This document shows, piece after piece, positions 1 to 8,707 of a DNA stretch of 64,000 bases. A model generated the notes under the pieces. That model was not told the origin of the DNA, made no database searches, and saw only the letters and a list, made by a program, of their open reading frames with translations. A program made the position numbers and the translations under genes. The stretch spans positions 115,583-179,582 of the forward strand of contig NZ_JAIRBA010000003.1 in NCBI RefSeq assembly GCF_022008365.1, in the 5' to 3' direction. Position 1 is the stretch's first letter. The number at the start of each line of letters is the position of its first letter. Source of the DNA: Aequorivita vitellina (GTDB lineage: Bacteria > Bacteroidota > Bacteroidia > Flavobacteriales > Flavobacteriaceae).

Positions 1-12
1 CGAAAAGATTAA
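1..12 (+). other. possible 3' end of a gene entering from the left
   Basis: The first twelve bases can be read as the last codons of a plus-strand gene (Arg-Lys-Asp-stop), followed directly by an intrinsic terminator. This fits a gene ending here, but four codons cannot prove it. Confidence 0.25.
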
Positions 13-14
13 AA

Positions 15-42
15 AAAAGCCTCGAAAATTTTCGAGGCTTTT
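15..42. terminator. bidirectional intrinsic terminator
   Basis: A perfect 28-base palindrome (stem core AAAGCCTCGAAAA) flanked by A and T runs. It can end transcription of a gene entering from the left on the plus strand and of the DUF2911 gene on the minus strand. Confidence 0.8.
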
Positions 43-65
43 AAATTTATATAGAAACCATTAAA

Positions 66-911
66 TTACATTGCTCCCCACTCTCTTAAAGACTTTTCGT
101 TTAAAGCTATATAATCAGTATTCCCTGCTGCTTTTGCAAGTTCCATCGATTTTTTAGCTGCTTCAATAGCACCTTTTTTGTCGCCGGCTTTTGCGTAAAT
201 TAATGCCTTTTGACGAAGCTGATAAAACTTAGGGTCTTTGTTCATTTCCATAGCTTTATCCATCCAAGCCTTAGCTTGTTTAATGTCTTTACCAGCTTCT
301 AGGTAATAAACCGCAGCTGCGTAATATTCGTTAGCTCCTGGGCCGTTCAGCACCTTTTCAATATTAGCTGTAACCGTTTTGTCTGTGTTAAATTTAATGG
401 GCACCCCTACATAAGTTTTTTCCCAAAGTATTCCAAGAGTTGCTTCATCGTTTTTAAGTTCATCAAAACTCATGGTAAAAGTTTCAACATTCATTGCCAT
501 TGGGTAGGCTTGAGCGGAAACATGAGCCGCTACTTTATCTTCGTCCCATTTAGGCGGATTTCCCCAGTTGTTCGCATCGCTGTAAAAATATACATCCCAG
601 CTAGAAACTGCTGGTTTTGTATAGATAGCATAGGTTCCTGCTTTTACAGTTTTACCGCCAATTTCAACGTCGTCACTAAAAGTAATTTTTGTACTTGCAT
701 TTGCACCCGTGCGCCAAATAGCGTCGTAAGGAACTAAACCTCCAAATATAGTTCTACCTTTCATAGAAGGACGCGAGTATTCTAAAGTTACATCGGTAAG
801 CCCTACTTTTTGTTCAATTTTTTGAAACGGACTTGCTTGTGGGGTTTGAATTTGAGCCTGAATGCCAACGGTTAGCAGAAAAGCGGAAAAGAGTAAAATA
901 ATCTTTTTCAT
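66..911 (-). CDS. secreted DUF2911 domain protein with C-terminal TPR-like region
   Basis: The 281-aa product starts with a signal peptide (about residues 1-19, ending in IQAQ), so it should be exported. Residues about 28-170 match the DUF2911 family by the patterns VTLEYSRPSMKGRTIFG and YDAIWRTGANASTKI; the family is common in Bacteroidota and has no established biochemical role. Residues about 190-280 are helical, Ala- and Lys-rich, and look like two TPR-type hairpins (AKAWMDKAMEMN, GAIEAAKKSMELA). The gene stands alone, ends at a strong terminator at 15-42, and has no clear promoter motif upstream. The family call is firm and the function is unknown. Confidence 0.85.
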   Translation of the reverse strand: MKKIILLFSAFLLTVGIQAQIQTPQASPFQKIEQKVGLTDVTLEYSRPSMKGRTIFGGLVPYDAIWRTGANASTKITFSDDVEIGGKTVKAGTYAIYTKPAVSSWDVYFYSDANNWGNPPKWDEDKVAAHVSAQAYPMAMNVETFTMSFDELKNDEATLGILWEKTYVGVPIKFNTDKTVTANIEKVLNGPGANEYYAAAVYYLEAGKDIKQAKAWMDKAMEMNKDPKFYQLRQKALIYAKAGDKKGAIEAAKKSMELAKAAGNTDYIALNEKSLREWGAM

Positions 912-1120
912 CGTTATGATTTTAAAGTGTTTATATTTTTTACGAAGTTACTATTTGAAAAATCTTTAAAAGTTAAGAAAACCTTAAATTCATTTAAATT
1001 TTATAGCGTGGCAACCTTTCAAAAGCCCGACTAATAAAACGATTGTCAATAATTGTTAATATTTTGTTTAATCTTTTATAGATATGATAAAACAAAGTAC
1101 ATTTAAAGAAAAAATAGAAT

Positions 1121-1237
1121 ATGTTTAAGAATTTTAAAAAAATATTTACGCAAACTTTCCGACGGAGCAAGATAAAAACCAATACCTACAGATTATTAAT
1201 GATGAACGAGAAATTATCAGGCAATAGAAGCAAGTAA
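1121..1237 (+). CDS. small ORF, possibly a truncated Lacal_2735-type protein
   Basis: A 38-codon ATG ORF ends 6 bases before the SRPBCC gene. The product begins MFKNFKKIF and ends YRLLMMNEKLSGNRSK. The start (short, basic, MFxxFKK) and the segment resembling Y-K-L-L-x-x-x-x-K-L-S-x-N-R-x-K recall from memory the small flavobacterial Lacal_2735 family, but the family's acidic C-terminal helix is missing. It could be a truncated remnant, a real short peptide or chance. Low certainty. Confidence 0.25.
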   Translation: MFKNFKKIFTQTFRRSKIKTNTYRLLMMNEKLSGNRSK

Positions 1238-1243
1238 CACTAA

Positions 1244-1711
1244 ATGAAAATTTATACGCTTCACGCAAAACAAAATCTCCCCATCACATTAAATGAAGCT
1301 TGGGATTTTTTATCGAACCCGAAAAACTTAAAAGTCATTACACCAGATTATATGGGTTTTAACATACAATCTGGCGCAGATAGACCCATGTTTGCCGGAC
1401 AAATAATAGAGTACATTGTCACGCCAATTTTAGGGATAAAAACCAAGTGGATTACCGAAATAACCCATACTGAAACTAAAAAATACTTTGTTGATGAACA
1501 ACGCTTCGGCCCCTATTCGCTGTGGCATCACAAGCATTTTATAAAAGAAATTGACGGTGGGGTTGAAATGGAAGATTTACTTCACTACAAACTTCCTTTC
1601 GGTTTTATAGGTCAATTAGCTCATTCTTTTTTAGTTAAGCCAAAGCTCGACGAAATTTTTGAATACCGACAAAAAAAATTGATTGAATTGTTCGGAACAT
1701 TAAACAATTAA
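1244..1711 (+). CDS. SRPBCC family ligand-binding protein
   Basis: The 155-aa protein has the START/Bet v1-like (SRPBCC) layout. An N-terminal strand is followed by a helix with W-x-F-L-S-x-P-x-N-L (residues about 20-29), then a region of strands ending in a long C-terminal helix (YRQKKLIELF). Members bind hydrophobic ligands in a cavity; the ligand here cannot be read. It lies 3 bases upstream of the photolyase gene, so the two are probably co-transcribed, a pairing often seen in flavobacteria. A link to light or oxidative stress is inference from that pairing. Confidence 0.8.
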   Translation: MKIYTLHAKQNLPITLNEAWDFLSNPKNLKVITPDYMGFNIQSGADRPMFAGQIIEYIVTPILGIKTKWITEITHTETKKYFVDEQRFGPYSLWHHKHFIKEIDGGVEMEDLLHYKLPFGFIGQLAHSFLVKPKLDEIFEYRQKKLIELFGTLNN

Positions 1712-1714
1712 AAT

Positions 1715-3019
1715 TTGAAAGAAAATGTCAACATTTTTTGGTTCCGAAGAGATTTACGGTTGGACGACAACATTGGTTTTTACGAAGCGTTACACGGCGA
1801 ATTTCCCGTCCTTCCCATTTTTATTTTCGATTCAGAAATACTCAATGAACTCCCTAAAAAAGATGCACGGGTTACTTTTATTTTTAATACGCTTCAAAAA
1901 ATGCGAGATGAATTGCAGAAGCACGGAAGTAGTATTGCATTATTCAACGGCAAGCCTGAGACTGTTTTTAAAAATATTGTTTCAGAATATAATGTTCAAA
2001 ATGTTTATACAAATCACGATTATGAGCCTTACGCGAACAAACGTGATGGTGAAATTGAAGCAGTCTTAACCAAAAATAAAATAGATTTTTTTACATTCAA
2101 AGATCAAGTAATTTTTGAGAAAGACGAGGTGGTAAAAAGCGATGGCGACCCGTATATAGTTTATACACCGTATATGAAACTGTGGAAAACGAAGTTCAAA
2201 AAAGAATACGAAAACAAAATTTACTACACTTCCCAATATTTTAAAAATCTTATTCAACATTCGCGATTGCCAAACCTAAGTTTGAGTGATATAGGTTTTG
2301 AAAAATCTGAAATAGAAGTACCCAAATACGATGTTACCCCCACCACTATTCAGGAGTACGAAAAACGAAGAAATTTTCCCGCAGAAGATGCTACTTCGCA
2401 TTTGGGACCGCACTTGCGTTTTGGCACAGTGAGTATTCGGAAAATAATGAAAAAAGCAACTTCGGAAAACAATGAAGTTTTTTGGCAGGAATTAATATGG
2501 CGCGAATTTTTTATGCAAATTCTTTGGCATTTCCCCGAAACAGTAGCAAAAACCTTCAAAAAAAAATACGACAGAATTGAATGGCGAAATAACGAAACTG
2601 AATTTAAAAAATGGAAAGAAGGAAAAACAGGTTATCCATTAGTAGATGCAGGAATGCGTCAACTTAACGAAACAGGTTATATGCATAACCGCGTGCGGAT
2701 GCTGGTTGCCAGTTTTTTGTGTAAACACTTGTTAATAGATTGGCGTTGGGGTGAGGCATATTTTGCTGAAAAATTGTTGGATTATGAAATGGCCAGCAAC
2801 ATTGGCAACTGGCAGTGGGCAGCAGGTAGTGGTGTAGATGCCGCACCGTATTTCAGAATTTTTAACCCAACAACACAGATTGAAAAATTTGATAAAGATT
2901 ACAAATACATCAAAAAATATGTTTCCGAATTTGGAACTGAAAACTATCCCGATAAAATTGTAGATCATAAAGAAGCACGTGAACGTTGTTTAAAGGTTTA
3001 CAAAGCAGCCGTTTCATAA
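1715..3019 (+). CDS. phrB: deoxyribodipyrimidine photolyase (class I CPD type)
   Basis: This 434-aa FAD enzyme uses light to split cyclobutane pyrimidine dimers. The N-terminal antenna domain opens with IFWFRRDLRLDDN; the FAD domain covers about residues 200-430. The electron-transfer tryptophan triad of the E. coli enzyme is present: W300 in KKWKEGKTGYP, W343 in IDWRWGE and W366 in GNWQWAAGSG, followed by DAAPYFRIFNP. Length and motifs match class I CPD photolyases rather than the longer DASH or (6-4) types. The start codon is TTG at 1715, the only one that keeps the full N-terminus. It follows the SRPBCC gene by 3 bases. Confidence 0.93.
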   Translation: MKENVNIFWFRRDLRLDDNIGFYEALHGEFPVLPIFIFDSEILNELPKKDARVTFIFNTLQKMRDELQKHGSSIALFNGKPETVFKNIVSEYNVQNVYTNHDYEPYANKRDGEIEAVLTKNKIDFFTFKDQVIFEKDEVVKSDGDPYIVYTPYMKLWKTKFKKEYENKIYYTSQYFKNLIQHSRLPNLSLSDIGFEKSEIEVPKYDVTPTTIQEYEKRRNFPAEDATSHLGPHLRFGTVSIRKIMKKATSENNEVFWQELIWREFFMQILWHFPETVAKTFKKKYDRIEWRNNETEFKKWKEGKTGYPLVDAGMRQLNETGYMHNRVRMLVASFLCKHLLIDWRWGEAYFAEKLLDYEMASNIGNWQWAAGSGVDAAPYFRIFNPTTQIEKFDKDYKYIKKYVSEFGTENYPDKIVDHKEARERCLKVYKAAVS

Positions 3020-3144
3020 CGCTCTGCCTCGCTTCTTTCTGTAAATTTGTTAAAAAAAAGGTAAAGAGATTGTATCTTTATGCCATTCAGCACAATTTTG
3101 CTACTCTTGCACAGTTAAATAAACATTACTTGAAAACACTAAAC

Positions 3145-3732
3145 ATGAAGAAGATATTATTAGCGTTCCTTCTGCTATTTTTTTACGTCTTGGGCGTTTC
3201 GGCACAGGATTCAGTTCAAGTTCGCAAGAATACATTAAATGATCAAATGACGGAAGCCTTTGAAAAAAGCAACAGTTATCAGGAATATAAAGTCATTAAA
3301 AAATCGCAACTTGCTAGGCTAAAAAAGAATATTTTAGACTCGGTTTCTGCTTTAGAGCAAAATATAAATAGCCAAGAAACAGAATTGTCGCAACAAAAAA
3401 GTGAAATAGATTCGCTGCGTCAAAATTTAAAAAATACGCAGGAGAACTTGACCATTTCAAAAGAAAAGGAAAATGGAATTGAAGTTTTTGGCATTCTCAC
3501 TTCAAAAGCTACTTACAATTCAATAATGTGGGGAATAATTTTAGTGCTTCTTTTAGTTACTGCTCTCTTGTTTGTTAGGTTTTTAAACAGCCATAAAATC
3601 ACAAAAGAAGCCCAACTTAAAATGGCTGAGATGGAAATTGAACTCGAAGATTACCGAAGAAACAGTTTGGAACGCGAGCAAAAATTGCGCAGAAAATTAC
3701 AAGACGAAATAAATAAGAATCGAAAAGTTTAA
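3145..3732 (+). CDS. coiled-coil single-span membrane protein
   Basis: I chose ATG 3145 because it gives a clean signal peptide (residues 1-21, ending GVSAQ); an upstream in-frame extension overlaps the photolyase gene and is basic and unlike a coding N-terminus. The 195-aa product has a coiled coil at about residues 60-115 (rich in Q, E, S, L), a transmembrane helix at about 126-148, and a second charged coil at 150-195. Homologues in flavobacteria are sometimes named 'tRNA (guanine-N1)-methyltransferase', but no SPOUT or SAM motif is visible. It converges on murA with 5 bases between stops. Function unknown. Confidence 0.75.
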   Translation: MKKILLAFLLLFFYVLGVSAQDSVQVRKNTLNDQMTEAFEKSNSYQEYKVIKKSQLARLKKNILDSVSALEQNINSQETELSQQKSEIDSLRQNLKNTQENLTISKEKENGIEVFGILTSKATYNSIMWGIILVLLLVTALLFVRFLNSHKITKEAQLKMAEMEIELEDYRRNSLEREQKLRRKLQDEINKNRKV

Positions 3733-3737
3733 CTGGC

Positions 3738-5051
3738 TTACGGCTCTATACGTGTTATTTTAGCTCCAATAGCCCGTAATCTTTCATCAATATTTTCGTA
3801 CCCACGATCAATCTGTTCAATATTGTGAATTGTACTGGTACCCTCTGCCGATAGCGCTGCAATTAAAAGTGAAACCCCTGCTCTAATATCTGGTGAAACC
3901 ATTGTAGTAGCTTTGAGATTAGACTTAAAATTATGACCAATAACTGTAGCTCGGTGTGGATCGCACAGTATAATTTTTGCTCCCATGTCTATCAGCTTAT
4001 CAACGAAAAACAAGCGGCTTTCAAACATTTTTTGATGAATAAGCACACTTCCCTTCGCTTGTGTACAGATAACAAGAACAATACTCAGTAAATCTGGTGT
4101 AAAACCGGGCCAAGGGGCATCGGCTACTGTTAAAATAGACCCATCTATATAACCTTGGATTTCGTATTCATTTTGAGCAGGAATATGGATGTCATCACCT
4201 TTTTTGTCTAGCTTTATACCTAGCTTTCTAAAGGTTTCAGGAATTAACCCCAAATTATCCCAACTCACGTTTTTAATAGTTATTTCGCTTTTTGTCATTG
4301 CCGCCAAACCTATCCAGCTCCCAATTTCTATCATATCTGGTAGAATACGGTGGGTGCAACCTCCTAAATTTTCAACACCTTCAATGGTTAAAAGGTTTGA
4401 GCCTACACCAGCAATTTTGGCGCCCATGGCATTTAGCATGTTGCACAGTTGCTGTAGGTATGGTTCGCAAGCGGCGTTGTAAATAGTGGTAACACCTTTG
4501 GCTAAAACGGCAGCCATAACAATATTAGCCGTTCCGGTGACCGAAGCTTGGTCTAAAAGCATATAAGCTCCTTTTAAACCGTTGGGTGCTTCCACACCGT
4601 AAAAACGCTCCTCTTTGTTGTAACGGAATTTCGCTCCGAGTTTTATAAAACCTTCAAAGTGGGTGTCTAGTCTTCTCCTTCCTATTTTATCGCCTCCTGG
4701 ACGCGGAATGTAACCTTTGCCAAACCTTGCCAATAAAGGCCCCACAATCATAATTGAACCCCGTAACGAACTTCCTTCTTGTTTAAAAAGTTCAGATTCT
4801 AAGTATTTTAAATCAATTTCATCGGCAATAAATGAATATTTACCTTTTGACAACTTTTCAATTTTTACACCTAAATTTTCTAGAATTTTAATTAGCTTAT
4901 TGACGTCCAGAATATCTGGAATGTTTTCAATAACTACTTTTTCTGGTGTTAATAATACTGCACAAAGAATTTGTAAGGCTTCATTTTTGGCACCCTGTGG
5001 CGTAATTTCGCCCTTGAGTTTATGCCCGCCTTCTATTTGGAAAGTTCCCAT
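3738..5051 (-). CDS. murA: UDP-N-acetylglucosamine 1-carboxyvinyltransferase
   Basis: MurA transfers enolpyruvate from PEP to UDP-GlcNAc, the first committed step of peptidoglycan synthesis in the cytoplasm. The 437-aa length is typical. The substrate-contact motif GAKNEALQIL (residues 20-29) and the general-base region PGFTPD are present. The catalytic-loop position that is Cys115 in E. coli is Asp here (D121, in RPGGDKIGRRRLD), the variant associated with fosfomycin insensitivity in other bacteria. The gene lies 17 bases after the DUF4290 gene on the same strand and is probably co-transcribed with it. Confidence 0.96.
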   Translation of the reverse strand: MGTFQIEGGHKLKGEITPQGAKNEALQILCAVLLTPEKVVIENIPDILDVNKLIKILENLGVKIEKLSKGKYSFIADEIDLKYLESELFKQEGSSLRGSIMIVGPLLARFGKGYIPRPGGDKIGRRRLDTHFEGFIKLGAKFRYNKEERFYGVEAPNGLKGAYMLLDQASVTGTANIVMAAVLAKGVTTIYNAACEPYLQQLCNMLNAMGAKIAGVGSNLLTIEGVENLGGCTHRILPDMIEIGSWIGLAAMTKSEITIKNVSWDNLGLIPETFRKLGIKLDKKGDDIHIPAQNEYEIQGYIDGSILTVADAPWPGFTPDLLSIVLVICTQAKGSVLIHQKMFESRLFFVDKLIDMGAKIILCDPHRATVIGHNFKSNLKATTMVSPDIRAGVSLLIAALSAEGTSTIHNIEQIDRGYENIDERLRAIGAKITRIEP

Positions 5052-5068
5052 AAATTACGGTTGAAATT

Positions 5069-5722
5069 TTAATGACGTTTACGGTTTCGGCTTGTAGATT
5101 TGTAGTTTTTTTTGGAAGAATTGCTCGTATTAAAACGTTTTTTATTTTTTAGTAAATTGGATGCATCGCTCAAATCTTCATCGCTATTTTTCAAATTGAT
5201 TTTGCCATTTGACAGCTCAAAAAGATGATCGAAAATAACGTCGTCTTCTACGGTGTCTTTATTCCAATTTAAAAAACATTTTTTCATATGGTTGGCAATT
5301 GTAAGAACAAGGCCTTCTTTTTTATCACCTTCTTCCCAACCGCTGGCTACATCAATCATTCGTTTTATGTTGTTTCCGTAAAAGCGATATTTAGGATGGT
5401 TTTGCGGATATTCCAATGGTTCGGGACGCTCCATTAACTCCTCTCGAGAAGGAATTGGATAGGGAGAATCTACATCTAATTTAAAATCTGAAATGATAAA
5501 TAGTTGATCCCAAAGCATTGGCTGAAAGTCTGGAACATCGCGAAGGTGTGGGTTTAAATTTCCCATTACCGCAATTATGCCTTTGGCTAATTTATTTCGT
5601 TCGTCTTTGTCTTCCGTGGCTATTGCATGATCTACCATTTTTTGAATATGGCGACCGTATTCTGGAATAATCAACTTTGGACGTTCTGTATTATACTCTA
5701 TTTGGGCTACTTCTTGTATCAA
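5069..5722 (-). CDS. DUF4290 domain-containing protein
   Basis: This 217-aa soluble protein matches the Bacteroidota family DUF4290: the opening EYNTERPKLIIPEYGRHIQ, the segment VMGNLNPHLRDVPDFQ, and HPKYRFYGNNIKRMI are its hallmarks. The last 25 residues are Ser-, Lys- and Arg-rich and look disordered (NSSKKNYKSTSRNRKRH), perhaps binding nucleic acid. It sits directly upstream of murA (17-base gap), an order I recall as conserved in flavobacteria. No function is established. Confidence 0.88.
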   Translation of the reverse strand: MIQEVAQIEYNTERPKLIIPEYGRHIQKMVDHAIATEDKDERNKLAKGIIAVMGNLNPHLRDVPDFQPMLWDQLFIISDFKLDVDSPYPIPSREELMERPEPLEYPQNHPKYRFYGNNIKRMIDVASGWEEGDKKEGLVLTIANHMKKCFLNWNKDTVEDDVIFDHLFELSNGKINLKNSDEDLSDASNLLKNKKRFNTSNSSKKNYKSTSRNRKRH

Positions 5723-5798
5723 AATGTTTTTATTAAGGAAAGAATATTAAGGTATGCGGAAAGATTGAAAAATCATTTCAGTTGCAAAATACTAAAAA

Positions 5799-6089
5799 TT
5801 ATAGTGAAATTACACCTTCAACCGTGGAAACTTCAAGATATTTCTTTATCACTTCATCTGGAGAATCCATTGTAACTTTTATTGAAACACTGGAATAAGT
5901 TCCTTTTGAAGAATCGCGGGTGGTTATATAAGCATTTGTACCGTCAAAAATTTTTTCAATTTCTGCAATTTTTTCCAGCTGGGCAGGGACAATAAATTTG
6001 AAGAGATACGGTGCGGGCCACGTAGTATCTTCTTCAAGTTGTTTTTTTAATCGTTCGTAAAATTCGGTAGTTTTCTCGTTTTGCTCCAT
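5799..6089 (-). CDS. DUF493 family (YbeD-like) protein
   Basis: I start this at the ATG at 6089, giving 96 aa. A longer frame from 6116 would overlap the promoter motif TATCTTTG at 6121-6114, so the shorter form is right. The product has the ferredoxin-like DUF493/YbeD fold pattern: a strand YLFKFIVPAQ, a helix, then TTRDSSKGTYSSVSIKV and a C-terminal helix SPDEVIKKYLEV. YbeD-like proteins resemble small regulatory (ACT-like) domains; the role is unknown. It is divergent from the NTPase gene at 6172. Confidence 0.85.
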   Translation of the reverse strand: MEQNEKTTEFYERLKKQLEEDTTWPAPYLFKFIVPAQLEKIAEIEKIFDGTNAYITTRDSSKGTYSSVSIKVTMDSPDEVIKKYLEVSTVEGVISL

Positions 6090-6113
6090 CAAATAAATAT
6101 GCTGTATATGCCA

Positions 6114-6121
6114 CAAAGATA
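6114..6121 (-). promoter_or_regulatory. -7 promoter element of the DUF493 gene
   Basis: On the minus strand this reads TATCTTTG, a perfect match to the Bacteroidota -7 consensus TAnnTTTG. It lies about 25 bases upstream of ATG 6089. No convincing -33 TTTG at the right distance. Confidence 0.6.
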
Positions 6122-6171
6122 CTATTTCGGTTCAAATATTTATTTACTTACTTTGCATAAAATTAAAACTT

Positions 6172-6708
6172 TTGAAAACGAAAAGAATTGTATTAACCGG
6201 AGGACCCGGCTCTGGCAAAACAGCACTTATAAAATATTTAGAAAATGATGGCTATAAAGTTATGCACGAAATTTCGAGAGACGTAACTTTAGAAGCACAA
6301 AGACAAGGTATTGAACAATTGTTTTTGGTAAATCCAATTCTCTTTAGCGAGAAACTCCTAGAAGGCAGATTGAAGCAATTTAACGATGGAAAAAAATGCA
6401 CGGCTCCCATCCTATTTTATGACCGCGGCATGCCAGATGTTACAGCTTATATGGATTTTGTAAAAGTTCATTACCCTGTTAATTTTTCTGAAATATGCAC
6501 TGAATACAGATACAATGAAGTATTTGTACTTCCACCGTGGGAAGAAATCTACGAAAAAGACAACCAACGTTACGAATCTTTTGAGCAAGCCGAAAAAATT
6601 TTCCACTTTTTAAAAAATGGATACGAAAACTATGGTTATAAAACTCAAGAAGTACCTGTAGGAACGCTTGAAGAACGTGCTAATTTTATTTTGGCAAATA
6701 TAAACTGA
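6172..6708 (+). CDS. P-loop NTPase, AAA_28-like
   Basis: The 178-aa protein has a Walker A motif GGPGSGKT at residues 9-16, a switch-like region EISRDVTLEAQRQG, and FYDRGMPDVTAYMDF resembling the Walker B/lid region of small nucleoside-kinase-like AAA_28 ATPases. It is probably a small-molecule kinase or NTPase, substrate unknown. The start is TTG at 6172; no ATG exists upstream in frame and the P-loop would otherwise be lost. recQ follows 83 bases downstream. Confidence 0.8.
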   Translation: MKTKRIVLTGGPGSGKTALIKYLENDGYKVMHEISRDVTLEAQRQGIEQLFLVNPILFSEKLLEGRLKQFNDGKKCTAPILFYDRGMPDVTAYMDFVKVHYPVNFSEICTEYRYNEVFVLPPWEEIYEKDNQRYESFEQAEKIFHFLKNGYENYGYKTQEVPVGTLEERANFILANIN

Positions 6709-6791
6709 AACTGAATTTTGCAATTACATACGTTATAATTTTAGCGTGTAAGCCATTATATTTACAATATAAAACCGCTATAACCCAATAA

Positions 6792-8702
6792 TTGAAGAAC
6801 AGTTTGACGAATGTCCGCGACATATTGACCAAATATTGGGGGTACACTTCCTTCAAACCCATGCAGGAAGAAATTATTGCGTCTGTATTAAGTGGAAAAG
6901 ACACCGTAGCACTATTGCCAACTGGCGGCGGAAAATCGTTGTGTTTTCAAGTTCCCGCAATGGCCACGGACGGTATTTGTATTGTAGTTTCACCATTAGT
7001 GGCACTGATGGGCGACCAAGTAAATGCGCTTAAAGAACGCGGTATAAAAGCGTTAAAACTTACCGGCGGAATTTCTTTCAACGAGCTAAACACATTGCTA
7101 GACAACGCCCTTTACGGCAATTACAAGTTTCTTTACCTTTCCCCCGAACGACTTCAACAGGAGATAGTTCAAAACTATATTAAGCAAATGAATGTGAATT
7201 CAATTGCGGTAGATGAAGCGCACTGTATTTCGCAATGGGGAAACGATTTTAGACCCGCCTATAAAAACATTACCATACTTCGCGAGATTCATCCCCTGGC
7301 ACCAATTATAGCACTTACCGCCACTGCGACGCCTGAAGTTTTGGAAGACACCATTATTGAATTAAAAATGGAGCTTCCAGCAATTTTTAGAAATTCGTTT
7401 GTGCGTGATAATCTTTCGTATCAAGTTTATAAAGAAGAAGACAAACTGTATAAAACCGAATTGCTGCTTAAAAACAATAAAGGCGCCGCAATTGTTTACG
7501 TTCGCAATAGAAAAAGCACCGTTGAAATAAGCGAACAACTCAACAGCCTGGGTATTGCTTCCACCTTTTATCACGGCGGAATCTCCGCAAAGGAAAAAGC
7601 TGAAAAACTAAGAGCCTGGCGCAACGGCACATTTTCAACCATGGTAGCTACCAATGCTTTTGGAATGGGAATTGACCAACACAATGTGCGCTTTGTAATT
7701 CACCTTCAAATTCCCGAAAGTTTAGAGAGCTATTTTCAGGAAGCCGGACGTGCAGGCCGCGACGGGCAATATGCTTCAGCAGTACTACTATATAATGAGT
7801 ACGACAAAATATATGTAAAAAAGCAGTTCGTAGAATCGTTACCAACTACTGCCGATTTAAAAAAAATATATCGAAAGCTTCACAATTATTTTCAAATTTC
7901 TTACGGCGAAGGAGAGTTTACAAAGCACAATTTTAATTTTTCTGAATTTTGCAAAACTTACAACCTCAACACCCTCCTTACCTACAATGCATTAAATAGT
8001 TTAGACCGTTTGGCTATCATTCAACTTTCACAGGAATTTGGCCGTAAATCTACGCTTCAGTTTATTATAGCTTCAGAAAGAGTTTTAAATTATTTTGAAA
8101 ACGATATTACGGCATCTGTTATTGGTAAAACCATCCTGAGAATTTATGGTGGAATTTTTGAAATGCCTACTTCCATAAACTTAGATTTAATTGTCGCAAA
8201 AACTGGCCAATCTATTGAAACTGTGATTGCAATTTTAAAAAAAATGGAACGCGATCGCGTTGTGGAAATGACCCTACAAATTACCGATGCTACGCTTACA
8301 TTTTTAAAACCACGCGAAGACGATAAAACTATTAACGTTATTGCGCGCGATGTAGAAGCCTTAAACCGAAAAAAAACGGCACAAGTTAATGCCGTATTGC
8401 AATATATTGAAAACACAAAAACCTGCAGAAGCGTACAATTGGTATCGTACTTTGGAGAAACTACAGCTTCAAAATGCGGAATATGTTCCGTTTGTAAAGG
8501 CCAGAACGCAAAACTTTCAAAAGGTGAAATTCATGAGCTGGCAGCACAAATTCTAGCAATTCTTGAAGGTGAAGATTTAAGTTCGCGCGAGCTGGCAGAA
8601 AAACTTACTTTTGCCGAAGCTGATGTATTAAAGGTTATTCGTCTTTTAATGGAAGCCGAAAAGATAAAAATGAATCCGAAGAACCAATATTATTTAAACT
8701 GA
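6792..8702 (+). CDS. recQ: ATP-dependent DNA helicase RecQ
   Basis: The 636-aa 3'-5' helicase acts in recombination and fork repair. Walker A TGGGKS is at residues 44-49 and the DEAH box VDEAHCISQWG at about 140; FGMGIDQ and QEAGRAGRDG are helicase motifs V and VI. After the helicase core come a winged-helix-like region, then a four-Cys zinc cluster (about C545, then CGICSVC), then a short C-terminal helical domain. No classical HRDC domain is evident, so this is a shorter RecQ subtype. The TTG start at 6792 is needed to keep the aromatic-rich N-terminus (KYWGYTSFKPMQ). fmt follows by 5 bases. Confidence 0.93.
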   Translation: MKNSLTNVRDILTKYWGYTSFKPMQEEIIASVLSGKDTVALLPTGGGKSLCFQVPAMATDGICIVVSPLVALMGDQVNALKERGIKALKLTGGISFNELNTLLDNALYGNYKFLYLSPERLQQEIVQNYIKQMNVNSIAVDEAHCISQWGNDFRPAYKNITILREIHPLAPIIALTATATPEVLEDTIIELKMELPAIFRNSFVRDNLSYQVYKEEDKLYKTELLLKNNKGAAIVYVRNRKSTVEISEQLNSLGIASTFYHGGISAKEKAEKLRAWRNGTFSTMVATNAFGMGIDQHNVRFVIHLQIPESLESYFQEAGRAGRDGQYASAVLLYNEYDKIYVKKQFVESLPTTADLKKIYRKLHNYFQISYGEGEFTKHNFNFSEFCKTYNLNTLLTYNALNSLDRLAIIQLSQEFGRKSTLQFIIASERVLNYFENDITASVIGKTILRIYGGIFEMPTSINLDLIVAKTGQSIETVIAILKKMERDRVVEMTLQITDATLTFLKPREDDKTINVIARDVEALNRKKTAQVNAVLQYIENTKTCRSVQLVSYFGETTASKCGICSVCKGQNAKLSKGEIHELAAQILAILEGEDLSSRELAEKLTFAEADVLKVIRLLMEAEKIKMNPKNQYYLN

Positions 8703-8707
8703 AAAAA

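Noticed and set aside
2986..3144. N-terminal extension of the coiled-coil protein
   Set aside because: It overlaps the photolyase 3' end and removes the clear signal peptide from the N-terminus.
3145..3732. name 'tRNA (guanine-N1)-methyltransferase' for the coiled-coil protein
   Set aside because: No SAM-binding or SPOUT knot motif; the sequence is signal peptide, coil, membrane helix, coil.
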